Part shown: positions 9,076 to 17,790 of the stretch, in pieces
Layout of the letters: every line of letters begins with the position of its first letter
Position numbering within the stretch: position 1 is the stretch's first letter
Source of the DNA: Xylophilus rhododendri
GTDB taxonomy: Bacteria; Pseudomonadota; Gammaproteobacteria; Burkholderiales; Burkholderiaceae_C
DNA length: 64,000 nt
Assembly (NCBI RefSeq): GCF_009906855.1
Contig: NZ_CP047650.1
Location: 1,984,001-2,048,000, forward strand
Reading direction: 5' to 3'
Notes under the pieces: model-generated
The model's database searches: none
What the model saw: only the letters and a program-made list of their open reading frames with translations
What the model was told of the DNA's origin: nothing
Position numbers and translations under genes: made by a program

Positions 9076-9792
9076 GTGACCGCCTTCCACAACATCAATC
9101 TCGCCTCCCTGCTCGACACGCTGCTCAGCCTGTCGGTGGCCTTCGTGCTCGGCGGGCTGATCGGCCTGGAGCGCCAGTACCGGCAGCGCACCGCCGGCCT
9201 GCGCACCAATGTGCTGGTCGCCATCGGCGCGGCGGCCTTCGTGGACACCGCCAACCGGCTCAACGGCCACGACGGCGCGGTGCATGTGATGGCCTATGTG
9301 GTCTCCGGCATCGGCTTTCTGGGCGCCGGCGTGATCATGCGCGAGGAGGGCAATGTGCGCGGCCTGAACACCGCCGCCACGCTCTGGGGCTCGGCGGCGG
9401 TGGGCGCCACGGCGGGCGCCGACCTGATCGTGGAGGCCACGCTGGCCACCCTCTTCGTGCTGGCGGCCAACACCCTGCTGCGGCCCATCGTCAACGCCAT
9501 CGCCCGCACGCCGCTGGACGTGGCCTCGGCGGAAGTCACCAACACCGTGTACGTGATCGCCGCCCACGGCCAGCAGAAGGCCGCCCTGGCCCAGCTGGAG
9601 GAAGCCCTGGGCCGCGAGAACCTGCATCCGCGCGACCTGCGGGTGCACGCTTTCGGCCCGGAGGAGATCGAGATCGAGGCGACGCTGGCCGCCACCTCGG
9701 TCGATGGCGAGGCGCTCGATGCGCTGGTCGGCCGGCTGGCCGGCTTTCCGGGCGTGCGGCAGGCCTTCTGGAGCCCCAGCACCTCGGACTGA
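9076..9792 (+). CDS. MgtC/SapB family membrane protein
   Basis: 238 residues. The N-terminal half is the MgtC membrane domain with several helices and the signatures GGLIGLERQYRQRTAGLRTN, SGIGFLGAGVI and VRGLNTAATLW. The C-terminal half (about 150-238) is a soluble ACT-like domain as in longer MgtC proteins. Members are linked to growth at low magnesium and inhibition of F-ATPase in other bacteria; the role here is inferred only from family. The start is GTG at 9076 with AGGGG upstream. Confidence 0.9.
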   Translation: MTAFHNINLASLLDTLLSLSVAFVLGGLIGLERQYRQRTAGLRTNVLVAIGAAAFVDTANRLNGHDGAVHVMAYVVSGIGFLGAGVIMREEGNVRGLNTAATLWGSAAVGATAGADLIVEATLATLFVLAANTLLRPIVNAIARTPLDVASAEVTNTVYVIAAHGQQKAALAQLEEALGRENLHPRDLRVHAFGPEEIEIEATLAATSVDGEALDALVGRLAGFPGVRQAFWSPSTSD

Positions 9793-9820
9793 ACCGGTCC
9801 GTGCGGCGCCTTTACATTCC

Positions 9821-9877
9821 AGCAGTATTCGCCCCTGAAGCCTGCCGCGTTGACCAAGCCTGGCAGGCAATACTGCT
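9821..9877 (+). promoter_or_regulatory. Long bulged hairpin before a small exported protein gene
   Basis: The outer stem is AGCAGTATT/AATACTGCT (9821-9829 with 9869-9877). It encloses an inner stem GCCTGCC/GGCAGGC (9840-9846 with 9862-9868) and leaves a 10-nt bulge on one side only. The structure ends 5 nt before the GGAG of the gene at 9894, so in an mRNA leader it could affect ribosome access. Confidence 0.6.
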
Positions 9878-9893
9878 CATCCTGGAGCTGACG

Positions 9894-10292
9894 ATGAAAA
9901 CGGATCTCGCATTGAAATGGCTGGGTGTCTCGGTGGCCGCGGCGGCCGCCCTGGCGTTCTCGACGGCGGCCTCGGCCCGCGTCGGTTTGTCGATCGGCAT
10001 CGGCGTTCCGGGCTATGTCGCACCGGCCTATGCGGCGCCGGTCTATGTGCCGCCCCAGCCCGTCTATGTGGCGCCGCCGGCTCCCGTCTATGCGCCGGCC
10101 CCGGTGAGCGGCTACTACGGACAGCCCCAGCCGGGCTATGTGGTCTCGGCCCCGGCCTACGCCCCGCCGGTCTATGCCGCGCCGGTGTACGCGCCGCCGC
10201 CTCCACGTCCGGTCTACTACGCCCCGCCCCCGCCTGTGTACTACGGCCATCCCTGGGGCCCGCCACCCGGCGCGTGGCGCCGCGGCTGGTAG
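9894..10292 (+). CDS. Proline/tyrosine-rich exported repeat protein
   Basis: 132 residues. A signal peptide spans residues 1-29 (WLGVSVAAAAALAFSTAASA). The mature part is low complexity, built from irregular YVxPPxPVYVAPP and YAPPPPRPVYY units rich in Pro, Tyr, Ala and Val, and ending GHPWGPPPGAWRRGW. Such short envelope proteins are common in Burkholderiales and have no known function. The start is ATG at 9894 with GGAG upstream. A large hairpin sits immediately before the ribosome-binding site. Confidence 0.75.
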   Translation: MKTDLALKWLGVSVAAAAALAFSTAASARVGLSIGIGVPGYVAPAYAAPVYVPPQPVYVAPPAPVYAPAPVSGYYGQPQPGYVVSAPAYAPPVYAAPVYAPPPPRPVYYAPPPPVYYGHPWGPPPGAWRRGW

Positions 10293-10301
10293 GCCGGCGC
10301 C

Positions 10302-10799
10302 TCAGGGCATGGCGCCGACGAACTGGGCGTCCGCCGTGAGGCGCTGCTCGGGTGTCATGGCCGCATAGAGCCGGTCGGCCGCCTGGCTGAATTCACGCAG
10401 GCGCCGGGCGTTCTCCTCGGCCTGATCGGCCTTCAGGCGGAAGACTTCGAGCGCGGAGGCCCGCCCGTCTGGCTCCGGCGCCGGCCGCACCGAAGGATGG
10501 CCGGCCAGGTTCCACACCGCATTCGAAAACCCCGTCCAGGCCGGACCCTGCTCCGGCGTGATGCGCAGCAGCAGCCGCAGGTCCAGCAGGCGCTCGCGCA
10601 GGCGGGCAGCGGCCTCGGCGGGGCTCTGGGGCTGCACCACGGCGGCCGCTTCGTCACCACTGCCGCCGCCTCTCTGGCCGCGGCCTTTTCCCCCGCCGCC
10701 CATCCCGCCTCCCCCCATGCCTCCGCCGAACTGCGCGTGGCTGCAGGTGGTGGCAAGCACCAGCACGAGGGCGAGGACAGGGCGCGGGATCTTCAACAT
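10302..10799 (-). CDS. Spy/LTXXQ-like small periplasmic protein
   Basis: 165 residues. The signal peptide is residues 1-22 (MLKIPRPVLALVLVLATTCSHA). A glycine-rich stretch (GGGMGGGGMGGGG) follows, then a helical region with LLRITPEQGPAW and AAMTPEQR, resembling the LTXXQ repeats of Spy/CpxP periplasmic chaperones. The assignment to that family is tentative. The start is ATG at 10799; an upstream in-frame extension would lack a signal peptide. It converges with the proline-rich gene, 9 bp between the stops. Confidence 0.7.
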   Translation of the reverse strand: MLKIPRPVLALVLVLATTCSHAQFGGGMGGGGMGGGGKGRGQRGGGSGDEAAAVVQPQSPAEAAARLRERLLDLRLLLRITPEQGPAWTGFSNAVWNLAGHPSVRPAPEPDGRASALEVFRLKADQAEENARRLREFSQAADRLYAAMTPEQRLTADAQFVGAMP

Positions 10800-11093
10800 G
10801 GCGGCATTCGTGCGAGGGGCCGCGTCGCGGCAGACCCGGCATTTCAACCGCCCGGACGCTCGGCACGACGTCCTGGCGGTGAAGCCCGGGTAAAGCCGTG
10901 CGACCGCGCCTTCCCACCATTTGCGATGCGCCGCGGGTCCGCGCGGCGGGCAGGGCGGGAGCCGGCGTGCAGTGGGCGATCGCTCGCCACATGTAACGCC
11001 CACCCGTGGATTCGTATCCCTGCGCCACCAATGGCGCCAGGGCGGCGATGGTAGGATGTATTTTTTACCCGTAACCACCTGCTACCCGGGACC

Positions 11094-12836
11094 ATGGCCG
11101 CGATTGACGCCCTCAGCAAAGACAGCGCCCCGGTCGCGCTTCCCGGCGTAGGCCGCACGCTGATCGCGGCTGGCCTGCTGAGCCAGAAGACCGCCGAAGA
11201 CCTGGTGCGCAAGGCGGCCGCGTCGCGCACCAACTTCATCGCCGAACTCACCGGCTCGGGCGTGGTGTCCGCCGCCGACCTGGCCCATGCGGTGTCGGCA
11301 GCCTTCGGCGCACCGCTGCTCGATCTCTCGGCCATCGATCCGCTGCGCCTGCCCAAGGACCTGCTGGACATCAAGATCTGCCACGACTACCGCGTGGTCG
11401 TGCTCAGCAAGCGCAGCAACCGCCTGATCGTGGCCACGGCCGATCCTTCGGACCAGGAAGCCGCCGAGAAGATCAAGTTCTCCACCCAGCTCGGCGTGGA
11501 CTGGGTCATCGCCGAATACGACAAGCTCTCCAAGCTGCTGGAGACCACCGGCACCTCGGCCTCCGAGCAGCTCGACAACATGGTCGGCAGCGGCGGCGAA
11601 TTCGAGTTCGACGAGGAGCCCGAGGCGCTCGACCCGAACGCCACCGACAACGGCAACCTGGCCGAGGTGGAGGACGCGCCGGTCGTCAAGTTCCTGCACA
11701 AGATGCTGATCGACGCGTTCAACATGCGCGCCTCCGACCTGCATTTCGAGCCCTACGAACACAACTACCGGGTGCGTTTCCGGGTCGACGGCGAGTTGCG
11801 CGAGATCGCCTCGCCGCCGGTGGCGATCAAGGAGAAGCTGGCCTCGCGGATCAAGGTGATCTCGCGCATGGACATCTCCGAGAAACGGGTGCCGCAGGAC
11901 GGCAAGATGAAACTCAAGGTCGGTGCCGACCGGGTCATCGACTTCCGGGTGAGCACCCTGCCCACGCTCTTCGGCGAGAAGATCGTGATCCGTATCCTGG
12001 ACCCGAGCAGCGCCCGCCTGGGCATCGAGGCGCTCGGCTACGAGCCCGAGGAGAAGGAGCGCCTGCTGCAGGCCATCGGCCGGCCCTACGGGATGATCCT
12101 GGTCACCGGGCCGACGGGCTCGGGCAAGACGGTGTCGCTCTACACCTGCCTGAACCTGCTCAACAAGCCGGGCGTGAACATCGCCACGGCCGAGGACCCG
12201 TCGGAAATCAACCTGCCGGGCGTCAACCAGGTCAACGTCAACGACCGTGCCGGGCTGACCTTCGCCGTCGCGCTCAAATCCTTCCTGCGCCAGGATCCGG
12301 ACATCATCATGGTCGGCGAAATCCGCGACCTGGAAACCGCCGACATCTCGATCAAGGCCGCGCAGACCGGCCATCTGGTGCTATCCACCCTGCACACCAA
12401 CGACGCGCCGACCACACTCACGCGCATGCGCAACATGGGCATCGCGCCCTTCAACATCGCGTCCAGCGTGATCCTGATCACCGCGCAGCGCCTGGCGCGC
12501 CGGCTGTGCCCGGTCTGCAAGCAGCCGCACGAGGTGCCGCGCTCGGCCCTGCTCGACGCCGGCTACACCGAAGAGCAGCTCGACGGCAGCTGGCAGCCCT
12601 ACCGCGCGGTGGGCTGTTCGGCCTGCAACAACGGCTACAAGGGCCGGGTCGGCATCTACCAGGTGATGCCGGTGAACGAGGCCATGCAGGAGATCATCCT
12701 GCGCGACGGCAGCGCGCTCGAAATCGCCGCGCAGGCCAGGCGCGACGGCGTGCGTTCGCTGCGCGAATCCGGATTGCACAAGGTGCGCCTGGGCATGACC
12801 TCGCTAGAGGAAGTGCTGGCCGTGACCAATGAATGA
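11094..12836 (+). CDS. pilB: Type IV pilus extension ATPase
   Basis: 580 residues. PilB is the cytoplasmic motor that drives pilus extension. The N-terminal MshEN/GspE-N domains span about 1-150. The ATPase core has Walker A GPTGSGKT (residues 339-346), an Asp box, Walker B DPDIIMVGEIRD and a His box GHLVLSTLHTND. A four-cysteine zinc site is Cys472, 475, 508 and 511 (CPVC, CSAC). Size and zinc site are typical of PilB. It starts the pilB-pilC-pilD group, with pilC 43 bp downstream. Confidence 0.96.
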   Translation: MAAIDALSKDSAPVALPGVGRTLIAAGLLSQKTAEDLVRKAAASRTNFIAELTGSGVVSAADLAHAVSAAFGAPLLDLSAIDPLRLPKDLLDIKICHDYRVVVLSKRSNRLIVATADPSDQEAAEKIKFSTQLGVDWVIAEYDKLSKLLETTGTSASEQLDNMVGSGGEFEFDEEPEALDPNATDNGNLAEVEDAPVVKFLHKMLIDAFNMRASDLHFEPYEHNYRVRFRVDGELREIASPPVAIKEKLASRIKVISRMDISEKRVPQDGKMKLKVGADRVIDFRVSTLPTLFGEKIVIRILDPSSARLGIEALGYEPEEKERLLQAIGRPYGMILVTGPTGSGKTVSLYTCLNLLNKPGVNIATAEDPSEINLPGVNQVNVNDRAGLTFAVALKSFLRQDPDIIMVGEIRDLETADISIKAAQTGHLVLSTLHTNDAPTTLTRMRNMGIAPFNIASSVILITAQRLARRLCPVCKQPHEVPRSALLDAGYTEEQLDGSWQPYRAVGCSACNNGYKGRVGIYQVMPVNEAMQEIILRDGSALEIAAQARRDGVRSLRESGLHKVRLGMTSLEEVLAVTNE

Positions 12837-12879
12837 AACCCGGCCGGCCATGAGCCGCCCGAGCAGGAGCTAGAGCACT

Positions 12880-14097
12880 ATGGCAACCGCCGCGTCGCGA
12901 GGCATCAAGGACTTCGTCTTCGAATGGGAAGGCCGCGACCGCCAGGGCAAGCCGGTGCGCGGCGAGCTGCGCGCCAGCGGCGAGAACCAGGTCACCGCCA
13001 CCCTGCGCCGCCAGGGCGTGGTGCCGGTGAAGATCAAAAAGCGCCGCATGAAGAGCGGCAAGAAGATCCGGCCCAAGGACATCGCCGTCTTCACCCGGCA
13101 GCTCGCCACCATGATGAAGGCCGGCGTGCCGTTGCTGCAGTCCTTCGACATCGTGGGACGCGGCAACGCCAACCCCAGCGTGGCCAAGCTGCTCAACGAC
13201 ATCCGCCAGGACGTGGAGACCGGCACCTCGCTGTCGGGCGCCTTCCGCAAGCATCCGATGTACTTCAACAGCCTCTACTGCAACCTGGTGGAAGCGGGCG
13301 AGGCCGCCGGTATCCTGGAATCGCTGCTCGACCGGCTGGCCAGCTACATGGAGAAGACCGAGGCGATCAAGAGCAAGATCAAGTCGGCGCTGATGTACCC
13401 GATCTCGGTGCTGGTGGTGGCGGCCGTGGTGGTGTCGGTGATCATGATCTTCGTGATCCCGGCCTTCAAGCAGGTCTTCAGCTCCTTCGGAGCCGACCTG
13501 CCGGCGCCCACGCTGATCGTGATCGCCATGAGCGAGTTCTTCGTCTCCTACTGGTGGCTGATGCTGGGCGTGCTGTTCGGCATCTTCTACTTCGTGCGCC
13601 AGGCTTGGCGGCGCAGCGAGAAGTTCCAGCGCAACGTGGACCGCTGGATCCTGAAGGTGCCCGTCTTCGGCCCGCTGATCGACAAGGCCTGCGTGGCCCG
13701 CTGGACCCGCACCCTCTCCACCATGTTCGCCGCCGGCGTGCCGCTGGTCGAGGCGCTGGACTCGGTGGGCGGCGCCTCGGGCAATGCGGTCTACCTGGTG
13801 GCCACCGAGAAGATCCAGCAGCAGGTCGCCACCGGCACCAGCCTGACGGCGGCCATGACCAATGCCAATGTGTTCCCGAACATGGTGCTGCAGATGAGCG
13901 CCATCGGCGAGGAATCCGGCGCGCTCGACCACATGCTGGCCAAGGCCGCCGACGTGTACGAGGCCGAGGTCGACGAGATGGTGGCCGGGCTCTCCAGCCT
14001 GCTGGAGCCGATCATCATCGTGTTCCTGGGCACGCTGATCGGCGGCATCGTGGTGGCCATGTACCTGCCCATCTTCAAGCTCGGCCAGGTGGTCTGA
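12880..14097 (+). CDS. pilC: Type IV pilus inner-membrane platform protein
   Basis: 405 residues, two repeated GspF domains (about 75-200 and 275-400) and three membrane helices, forming the platform on which PilB acts. It includes FTRQLATMMKAGVPLLQSF and the matching second-domain sequence WTRTLSTMFAAGVPLVEAL. The last 23 bp overlap the 3' end of the frameshifted oxidoreductase on the other strand. Spacing indicates cotranscription with pilB. Confidence 0.96.
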   Translation: MATAASRGIKDFVFEWEGRDRQGKPVRGELRASGENQVTATLRRQGVVPVKIKKRRMKSGKKIRPKDIAVFTRQLATMMKAGVPLLQSFDIVGRGNANPSVAKLLNDIRQDVETGTSLSGAFRKHPMYFNSLYCNLVEAGEAAGILESLLDRLASYMEKTEAIKSKIKSALMYPISVLVVAAVVVSVIMIFVIPAFKQVFSSFGADLPAPTLIVIAMSEFFVSYWWLMLGVLFGIFYFVRQAWRRSEKFQRNVDRWILKVPVFGPLIDKACVARWTRTLSTMFAAGVPLVEALDSVGGASGNAVYLVATEKIQQQVATGTSLTAAMTNANVFPNMVLQMSAIGEESGALDHMLAKAADVYEAEVDEMVAGLSSLLEPIIIVFLGTLIGGIVVAMYLPIFKLGQVV

Positions 14098-15023
14098 GGC
14101 CGGCGGCGGCGCGGATGCGGTCCAGGGTCTGCGCCACGTCGATGCTGTCACCCCAGGGCATGGTCTGGCTCTCCAGCGCGCCGCGCATCACGCAGGCGCG
14201 CACGCAGGTCGAAGCGCGCTTCCTCCGCCGGGCGCGGCGGCAGACGCAGGATGTCCAGCCCCTCGGGCCGGACGATGGCGCCGCGCAGGGCGATGCTGCC
14301 ATGCGTGCCCGACACCCGGAAGGCATCGGGCGCCCAGGAACGCAGGCTGACGCAGAAGGAGGCCATGGCGCCGCCCGGATAACGCAGCTGAAACGCGGCA
14401 TCCTCATCCACGCCGCCAGGGCCGGTGGTGGCCATGGCCTGCACCACCTCGGGCGTGCCCAGCAGCCATTGGCCCAGCGACAGCGGATACGCCCCCAGAT
14501 GCGCCAGGGCCCCGCCGCCCAGGCGGCTGTCGAAGATGCCGCCGGGCTCGGGCCGCTGCGACAGGCAGAAGTTGCCGGTGAGCAGGCGCGGCTCGCCGAT
14601 GGCCTGCGCCGCCAGCTGCGCCCGCAGGGCCTGCGCGGCGGGCAGGAAGCGGGTCCACATCGCCTCCATCGCGAAGACACCGCCGGCGCGCGCCGCCTCG
14701 GCGATGCGCCGGGCCTCTTCGGCCGTGGCGGCGAAAGGCTTCTCGACCAGCACCGGAACGCCGACCGCGATGCACATCAGGGCATGGCGCAGGTGCTCCG
14801 ACGGCGGGGTGGCGATGTAGACCGCATCCACGCCCGGATCGGACAACGCGGCCTCGTAGCCCTCGACCGCCCGCCCGGCGCCCGCTGCCGCCACCAAGGC
14901 CTGCGCCCGCTGCAGCGAGCGCGACGCGACGAAGCCCAGTTCCGCCTGCCGCGCGCTGCGCAGCCCGGCGATGAATTTGGCCGAGACGGCTCCGGTGCCG
15001 AAGACTCCCCATCGAAAGCGCAT
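14075..15023 (-). pseudogene. Gfo/Idh/MocA-family oxidoreductase with a frameshift
   Basis: The N-terminal frame, starting ATG at 15023, encodes an NAD(P)-binding oxidoreductase: RWGVFGTGAVSAKFIAGL, DAVYIATPPSEHLRHA, VLVEKPFAATAEEA. It runs into a stop at 14148 after RRAGEPDHALG. The expected C-terminus of the family (ALESQTMPWGDSIDVAQTL, then DRIRAAAGL) is present in the next frame and ends at 14075. The switch falls near 14189-14207, where CACGCAG occurs twice 12 bp apart; removing four bases (GCGC) would restore one frame. It is either a decayed gene or an assembly error. Sitting between pilC and pilD, it has no visible link to pili. Confidence 0.7.
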
Positions 15024-15180
15024 GCGTGTTCCTTGCGTCGGTCGTCCCGAGGGCCGGGACGGGCCAGTGTAAGAACCCTGGCGCGGATCGGCTGGCACGG
15101 CATTTTCAGGATCCGGGAAAAATGCTTTCTAATGCCTGCCCAGCGCTGTCCCCGCCGCCCCTCATGAACGCCCTCCTCCC

Positions 15181-16059
15181 ATGTCCTTGCCCGCTGAGCT
15201 GATCGTCCCCGCCGCCGTGGTGCTGGGCCTGCTCATCGGCAGCTTCCTCAACGTGGTGATCCACCGGCTGCCCCTGATCATGGAGCGGCAATGGGCTGAC
15301 GAGATCGCCCAGGCGCAGGCCGAACGCGACGGGCCGGCCGCCGAGCCGTCCTCCTACCGCGTCGAGCCCGAGGCGGAAACATTCAATCTTGTCGTGCCAC
15401 GTTCGCGCTGCCCGCACTGCGGCCACCAGATCCGCTGGTACGAGAACCTGCCCATCCTCAGCTGGCTGGCGCTGCGCGGGCGCTGCTCGTCGTGCAAGGC
15501 GCCGATCAGCGCGCGTTATCCGCTGGTCGAGGCGGCCACCGGCCTGGTCTTCGGCTACTGCGCCTGGCGCTGGGGCCTGGGCTGGACGACAGCGGCCTGG
15601 TGCGGCTTCGGTGCCGCGCTGATCGCCCTGGCCATGATCGACTGGGACACCACCCTGCTGCCCGACGGCATCACCCTGCCCCTGCTCTGGGCCGGGCTGA
15701 TCGCGGCCACGCTGCAATGGACCGCCCTGCCCCTGGCCGATGCGGTCTGGGGCGCCGTGGGCGGTTATCTGTCGCTGTGGCTGGTGTACTGGGGCTTCAA
15801 GCTGCTGACCGGCAAGGAGGGCATGGGCTACGGCGACTTCAAGCTTTTCGCGGCGCTCGGCGCCTGGTTCGGCTGGCAGGCGCTGATCCCGCTGATCCTG
15901 ATCGCCTCGATCACCGGCGCCATCGTCGGCCTGGTGCTCAAGCTGCGCAGCGGCCTGCGCCCGGGCGGCTACGTACCCTTCGGGCCCTTCCTGTCGCTGG
16001 CCGGGCTGGTGGGCATGGTCTTCAGCCCGGCGGCGCTGCTGCCGCTGGGCGGACTCTGA
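15181..16059 (+). CDS. pilD: Prepilin peptidase/N-methyltransferase
   Basis: 292 residues. PilD cleaves the leader peptides of type IV prepilins in the inner membrane and methylates the new N-terminus. An N-terminal methyltransferase domain has a cytoplasmic zinc site from CPHC (Cys77, 80) and CSSC (Cys102, 105). The aspartyl peptidase residues lie in MIDWDTTLLPD and GMGYGDFK. About eight membrane helices are visible. Substrates are likely the PilE/FimT/PilV/PilW/PilX set at 27.4-30.9 kb. coaE begins 16 bp downstream. Confidence 0.96.
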   Translation: MSLPAELIVPAAVVLGLLIGSFLNVVIHRLPLIMERQWADEIAQAQAERDGPAAEPSSYRVEPEAETFNLVVPRSRCPHCGHQIRWYENLPILSWLALRGRCSSCKAPISARYPLVEAATGLVFGYCAWRWGLGWTTAAWCGFGAALIALAMIDWDTTLLPDGITLPLLWAGLIAATLQWTALPLADAVWGAVGGYLSLWLVYWGFKLLTGKEGMGYGDFKLFAALGAWFGWQALIPLILIASITGAIVGLVLKLRSGLRPGGYVPFGPFLSLAGLVGMVFSPAALLPLGGL

Positions 16060-16075
16060 AGCGCGCGCCGCCGCG

Positions 16076-16675
16076 ATGCGAACCCTGGGCCTGACCGGCG
16101 GCATCGGCAGCGGCAAGAGTACCGCCGCGGGCCTGCTGGCCGCGCGGGGCGCGTCCATCGTGGATGCGGATGCGCTCTCGCGCGCGACCACCGCCGCGGG
16201 CGGTCCGGCCATCCCGGCGATCGCGCAGGCCTTCGGGCCGGACTTCATATCCGCCGACGGCGCGCTCGACCGTGAACGCATGCGCCGGCTGGTCTTCGAG
16301 CAGCCCGCCGCCCGCCACCGGCTGGAGGCCATCGTGCATCCGCTGGTGCGCGCCGCCACCGACGCCGCGGCCGACGAGGCGCGGCGCGCCGGTGCCGCCC
16401 TGCTGGTGTTCGACGTGCCGCTGCTGGTCGAATCCGGCCACTGGAGCGACCGGGTCGACCGGGTGCTGGTGATCGACTGCGAGGTCGCCACGCAGCTGGC
16501 CCGGGTGCTGGCCCGCAGCGCGCTCGACGAGGCCACGGTGCGCCGCATCGTCGCCTCGCAGGCCAGCCGCATCGAGCGCCGCCGGGCCGCCGATTTCGTC
16601 GTCTTCAACGACGGGCTTGACATTACGCAACTCGATGTTGCGCTCGGGGCGATCGCCCGCAGCATGGGACTATGA
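16076..16675 (+). CDS. coaE: Dephospho-CoA kinase
   Basis: 199 residues. It phosphorylates dephospho-CoA in the last step of coenzyme A synthesis. Seen: P-loop GLTGGIGSGKST (about residues 5-16), DADALSR, and the lid/CoA region VFDVPLLVESGHW. Length is normal. Its stop overlaps the start of zapD (ATGA), so translation is coupled, as in other Burkholderiales with pilD-coaE-zapD. Confidence 0.96.
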   Translation: MRTLGLTGGIGSGKSTAAGLLAARGASIVDADALSRATTAAGGPAIPAIAQAFGPDFISADGALDRERMRRLVFEQPAARHRLEAIVHPLVRAATDAAADEARRAGAALLVFDVPLLVESGHWSDRVDRVLVIDCEVATQLARVLARSALDEATVRRIVASQASRIERRRAADFVVFNDGLDITQLDVALGAIARSMGL

Positions 16676-17439
16676 TGGCCGCCGTGATCTTGTACGAATA
16701 CCCTTTCAACGAACGTATCCGGACCTATCTGCGGCTCGAACAGCTGTTCCGCCGACTGGGCGAACTGGTTCCCCGGGAGCATCCGCTGGACCATCACTTC
16801 GCCCTGGTCTCGGTCTTCGAGATCATGGACGTGGCCGCCCGCGCCGACCTCAAGGCCGACGTGATGAAGGACCTGGAAAAGCAGAAGCAGCAGCTCGACA
16901 GCTTCCGCGGCAATCCGGCCATCTCTGCGGGGGTGCTCGAAGGCGTGATCGCCCAGGTCGACCAGTGCCTGGCCTCGCTCACGCAGCTGGTGGGCCGCGC
17001 CGGCCAGTCGCTGACGGAGAACGATTTCCTCATGGCCATCCGCAGCCGCGCCGGCATCCCGGGCGGCACCTGCGGCTTCGATCTGCCGGCCTACTACGCC
17101 TGGCAGCACCAGAGCGCCACGGTGCGGCGCCACGACGTGTCCAACTGGGCCTCGACGCTCGCGCCGCTGGCCGAAGCCATCTACCTGCTGTTGAAGATGC
17201 TGCGCGACTCCGGCGTGCCGCAGAAGGTGATGACCCAGCACGGCGGCTTCCAGCAGACCCTGCCGCAGGGCCGCAGCTTCCAGCTGCTGCGCCTGCGCAT
17301 GGACCCGGCCAGCGGCCTGGTGCCCGAGATCAGCGGCAACCGGCTGATGGTGTCGGTGCGGCTGATGAAGCAGGAAGGCGATGGCCGCCTGCATGCCGCG
17401 GGCGAGGACGCGGGTTTCGAGCTCTCGCTTTGCGCCTGA
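16672..17439 (+). CDS. zapD: Cell division protein ZapD
   Basis: 255 residues. ZapD bundles FtsZ filaments at the division ring. It begins MMAAVILYEYPFNERIRTYLRLEQLF, quoted in parts: VILYEYPFNERIRTYL and RLEQLFRRL. This is typical, as are LESQ-like helices, QLDSFRGNPAI, NWASTLAPL and QHGGFQQTLPQG. The first of two ATGs is used because it overlaps the coaE stop; GTG at 16684 could also serve. Confidence 0.93.
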   Translation: MMAAVILYEYPFNERIRTYLRLEQLFRRLGELVPREHPLDHHFALVSVFEIMDVAARADLKADVMKDLEKQKQQLDSFRGNPAISAGVLEGVIAQVDQCLASLTQLVGRAGQSLTENDFLMAIRSRAGIPGGTCGFDLPAYYAWQHQSATVRRHDVSNWASTLAPLAEAIYLLLKMLRDSGVPQKVMTQHGGFQQTLPQGRSFQLLRLRMDPASGLVPEISGNRLMVSVRLMKQEGDGRLHAAGEDAGFELSLCA

Positions 17440-17467
17440 GCGCGCGAGCCGGCAGAATCCGCTGTCC

Positions 17468-17689
17468 ATGAGCCAGCCTACCGACCCCGTATCCGTCCCC
17501 AAACGCATCGTGCGCTGCCCTGCCTGCGGCGGCGACAGCGTCTATAGCGTGGACAACGCCTACCGCCCCTTCTGCAGCGCTCGCTGCCGCGGCATCGACC
17601 TGGGTGCCTGGGCCAGCGAGAGCTTCCGGGTACCCACCGAAGTCCCGCCCGAAGACGAGATCTACGGCGATCCGCGGCATCAACATTGA
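17468..17689 (+). CDS. yacG: DNA gyrase inhibitor YacG, small zinc protein
   Basis: 73 residues. Four cysteines in CPAC and CSARC bind one zinc ion, followed by RGIDLGAWASESFRVP, the family signature. In E. coli YacG binds GyrB and inhibits gyrase. ATG at 17468 is chosen because longer frames run into zapD. It lies 28 bp after zapD in the usual coaE-zapD-yacG order and is followed by a dispersed intergenic repeat. Confidence 0.93.
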   Translation: MSQPTDPVSVPKRIVRCPACGGDSVYSVDNAYRPFCSARCRGIDLGAWASESFRVPTEVPPEDEIYGDPRHQH

Positions 17690-17693
17690 CCTC

Positions 17694-17790
17694 CCGGCTT
17701 CTCACTACGCTTCGCTTCGTGTAGTTCGCCACCTCCCGAGGAGGAGGCGCGGCCGCCTTGGGGCGGCCCGGCGGCGGCCGCAGCGCCCGT
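17694..17790. repeat. GC-rich intergenic repeat, copy A
   Basis: A non-coding stretch between yacG and mutT contains CTTCGTGTAGTTCGCCACC and then nested GC palindromes such as GGCCGCC/GGCGGCC around CTTGGGGC. The element at 62130-62262 carries the related CTTCGTGTGGCCGCCA. It resembles the repeated intergenic elements I recall from Comamonadaceae genomes; it may act as a terminator for the converging genes. Confidence 0.55.
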
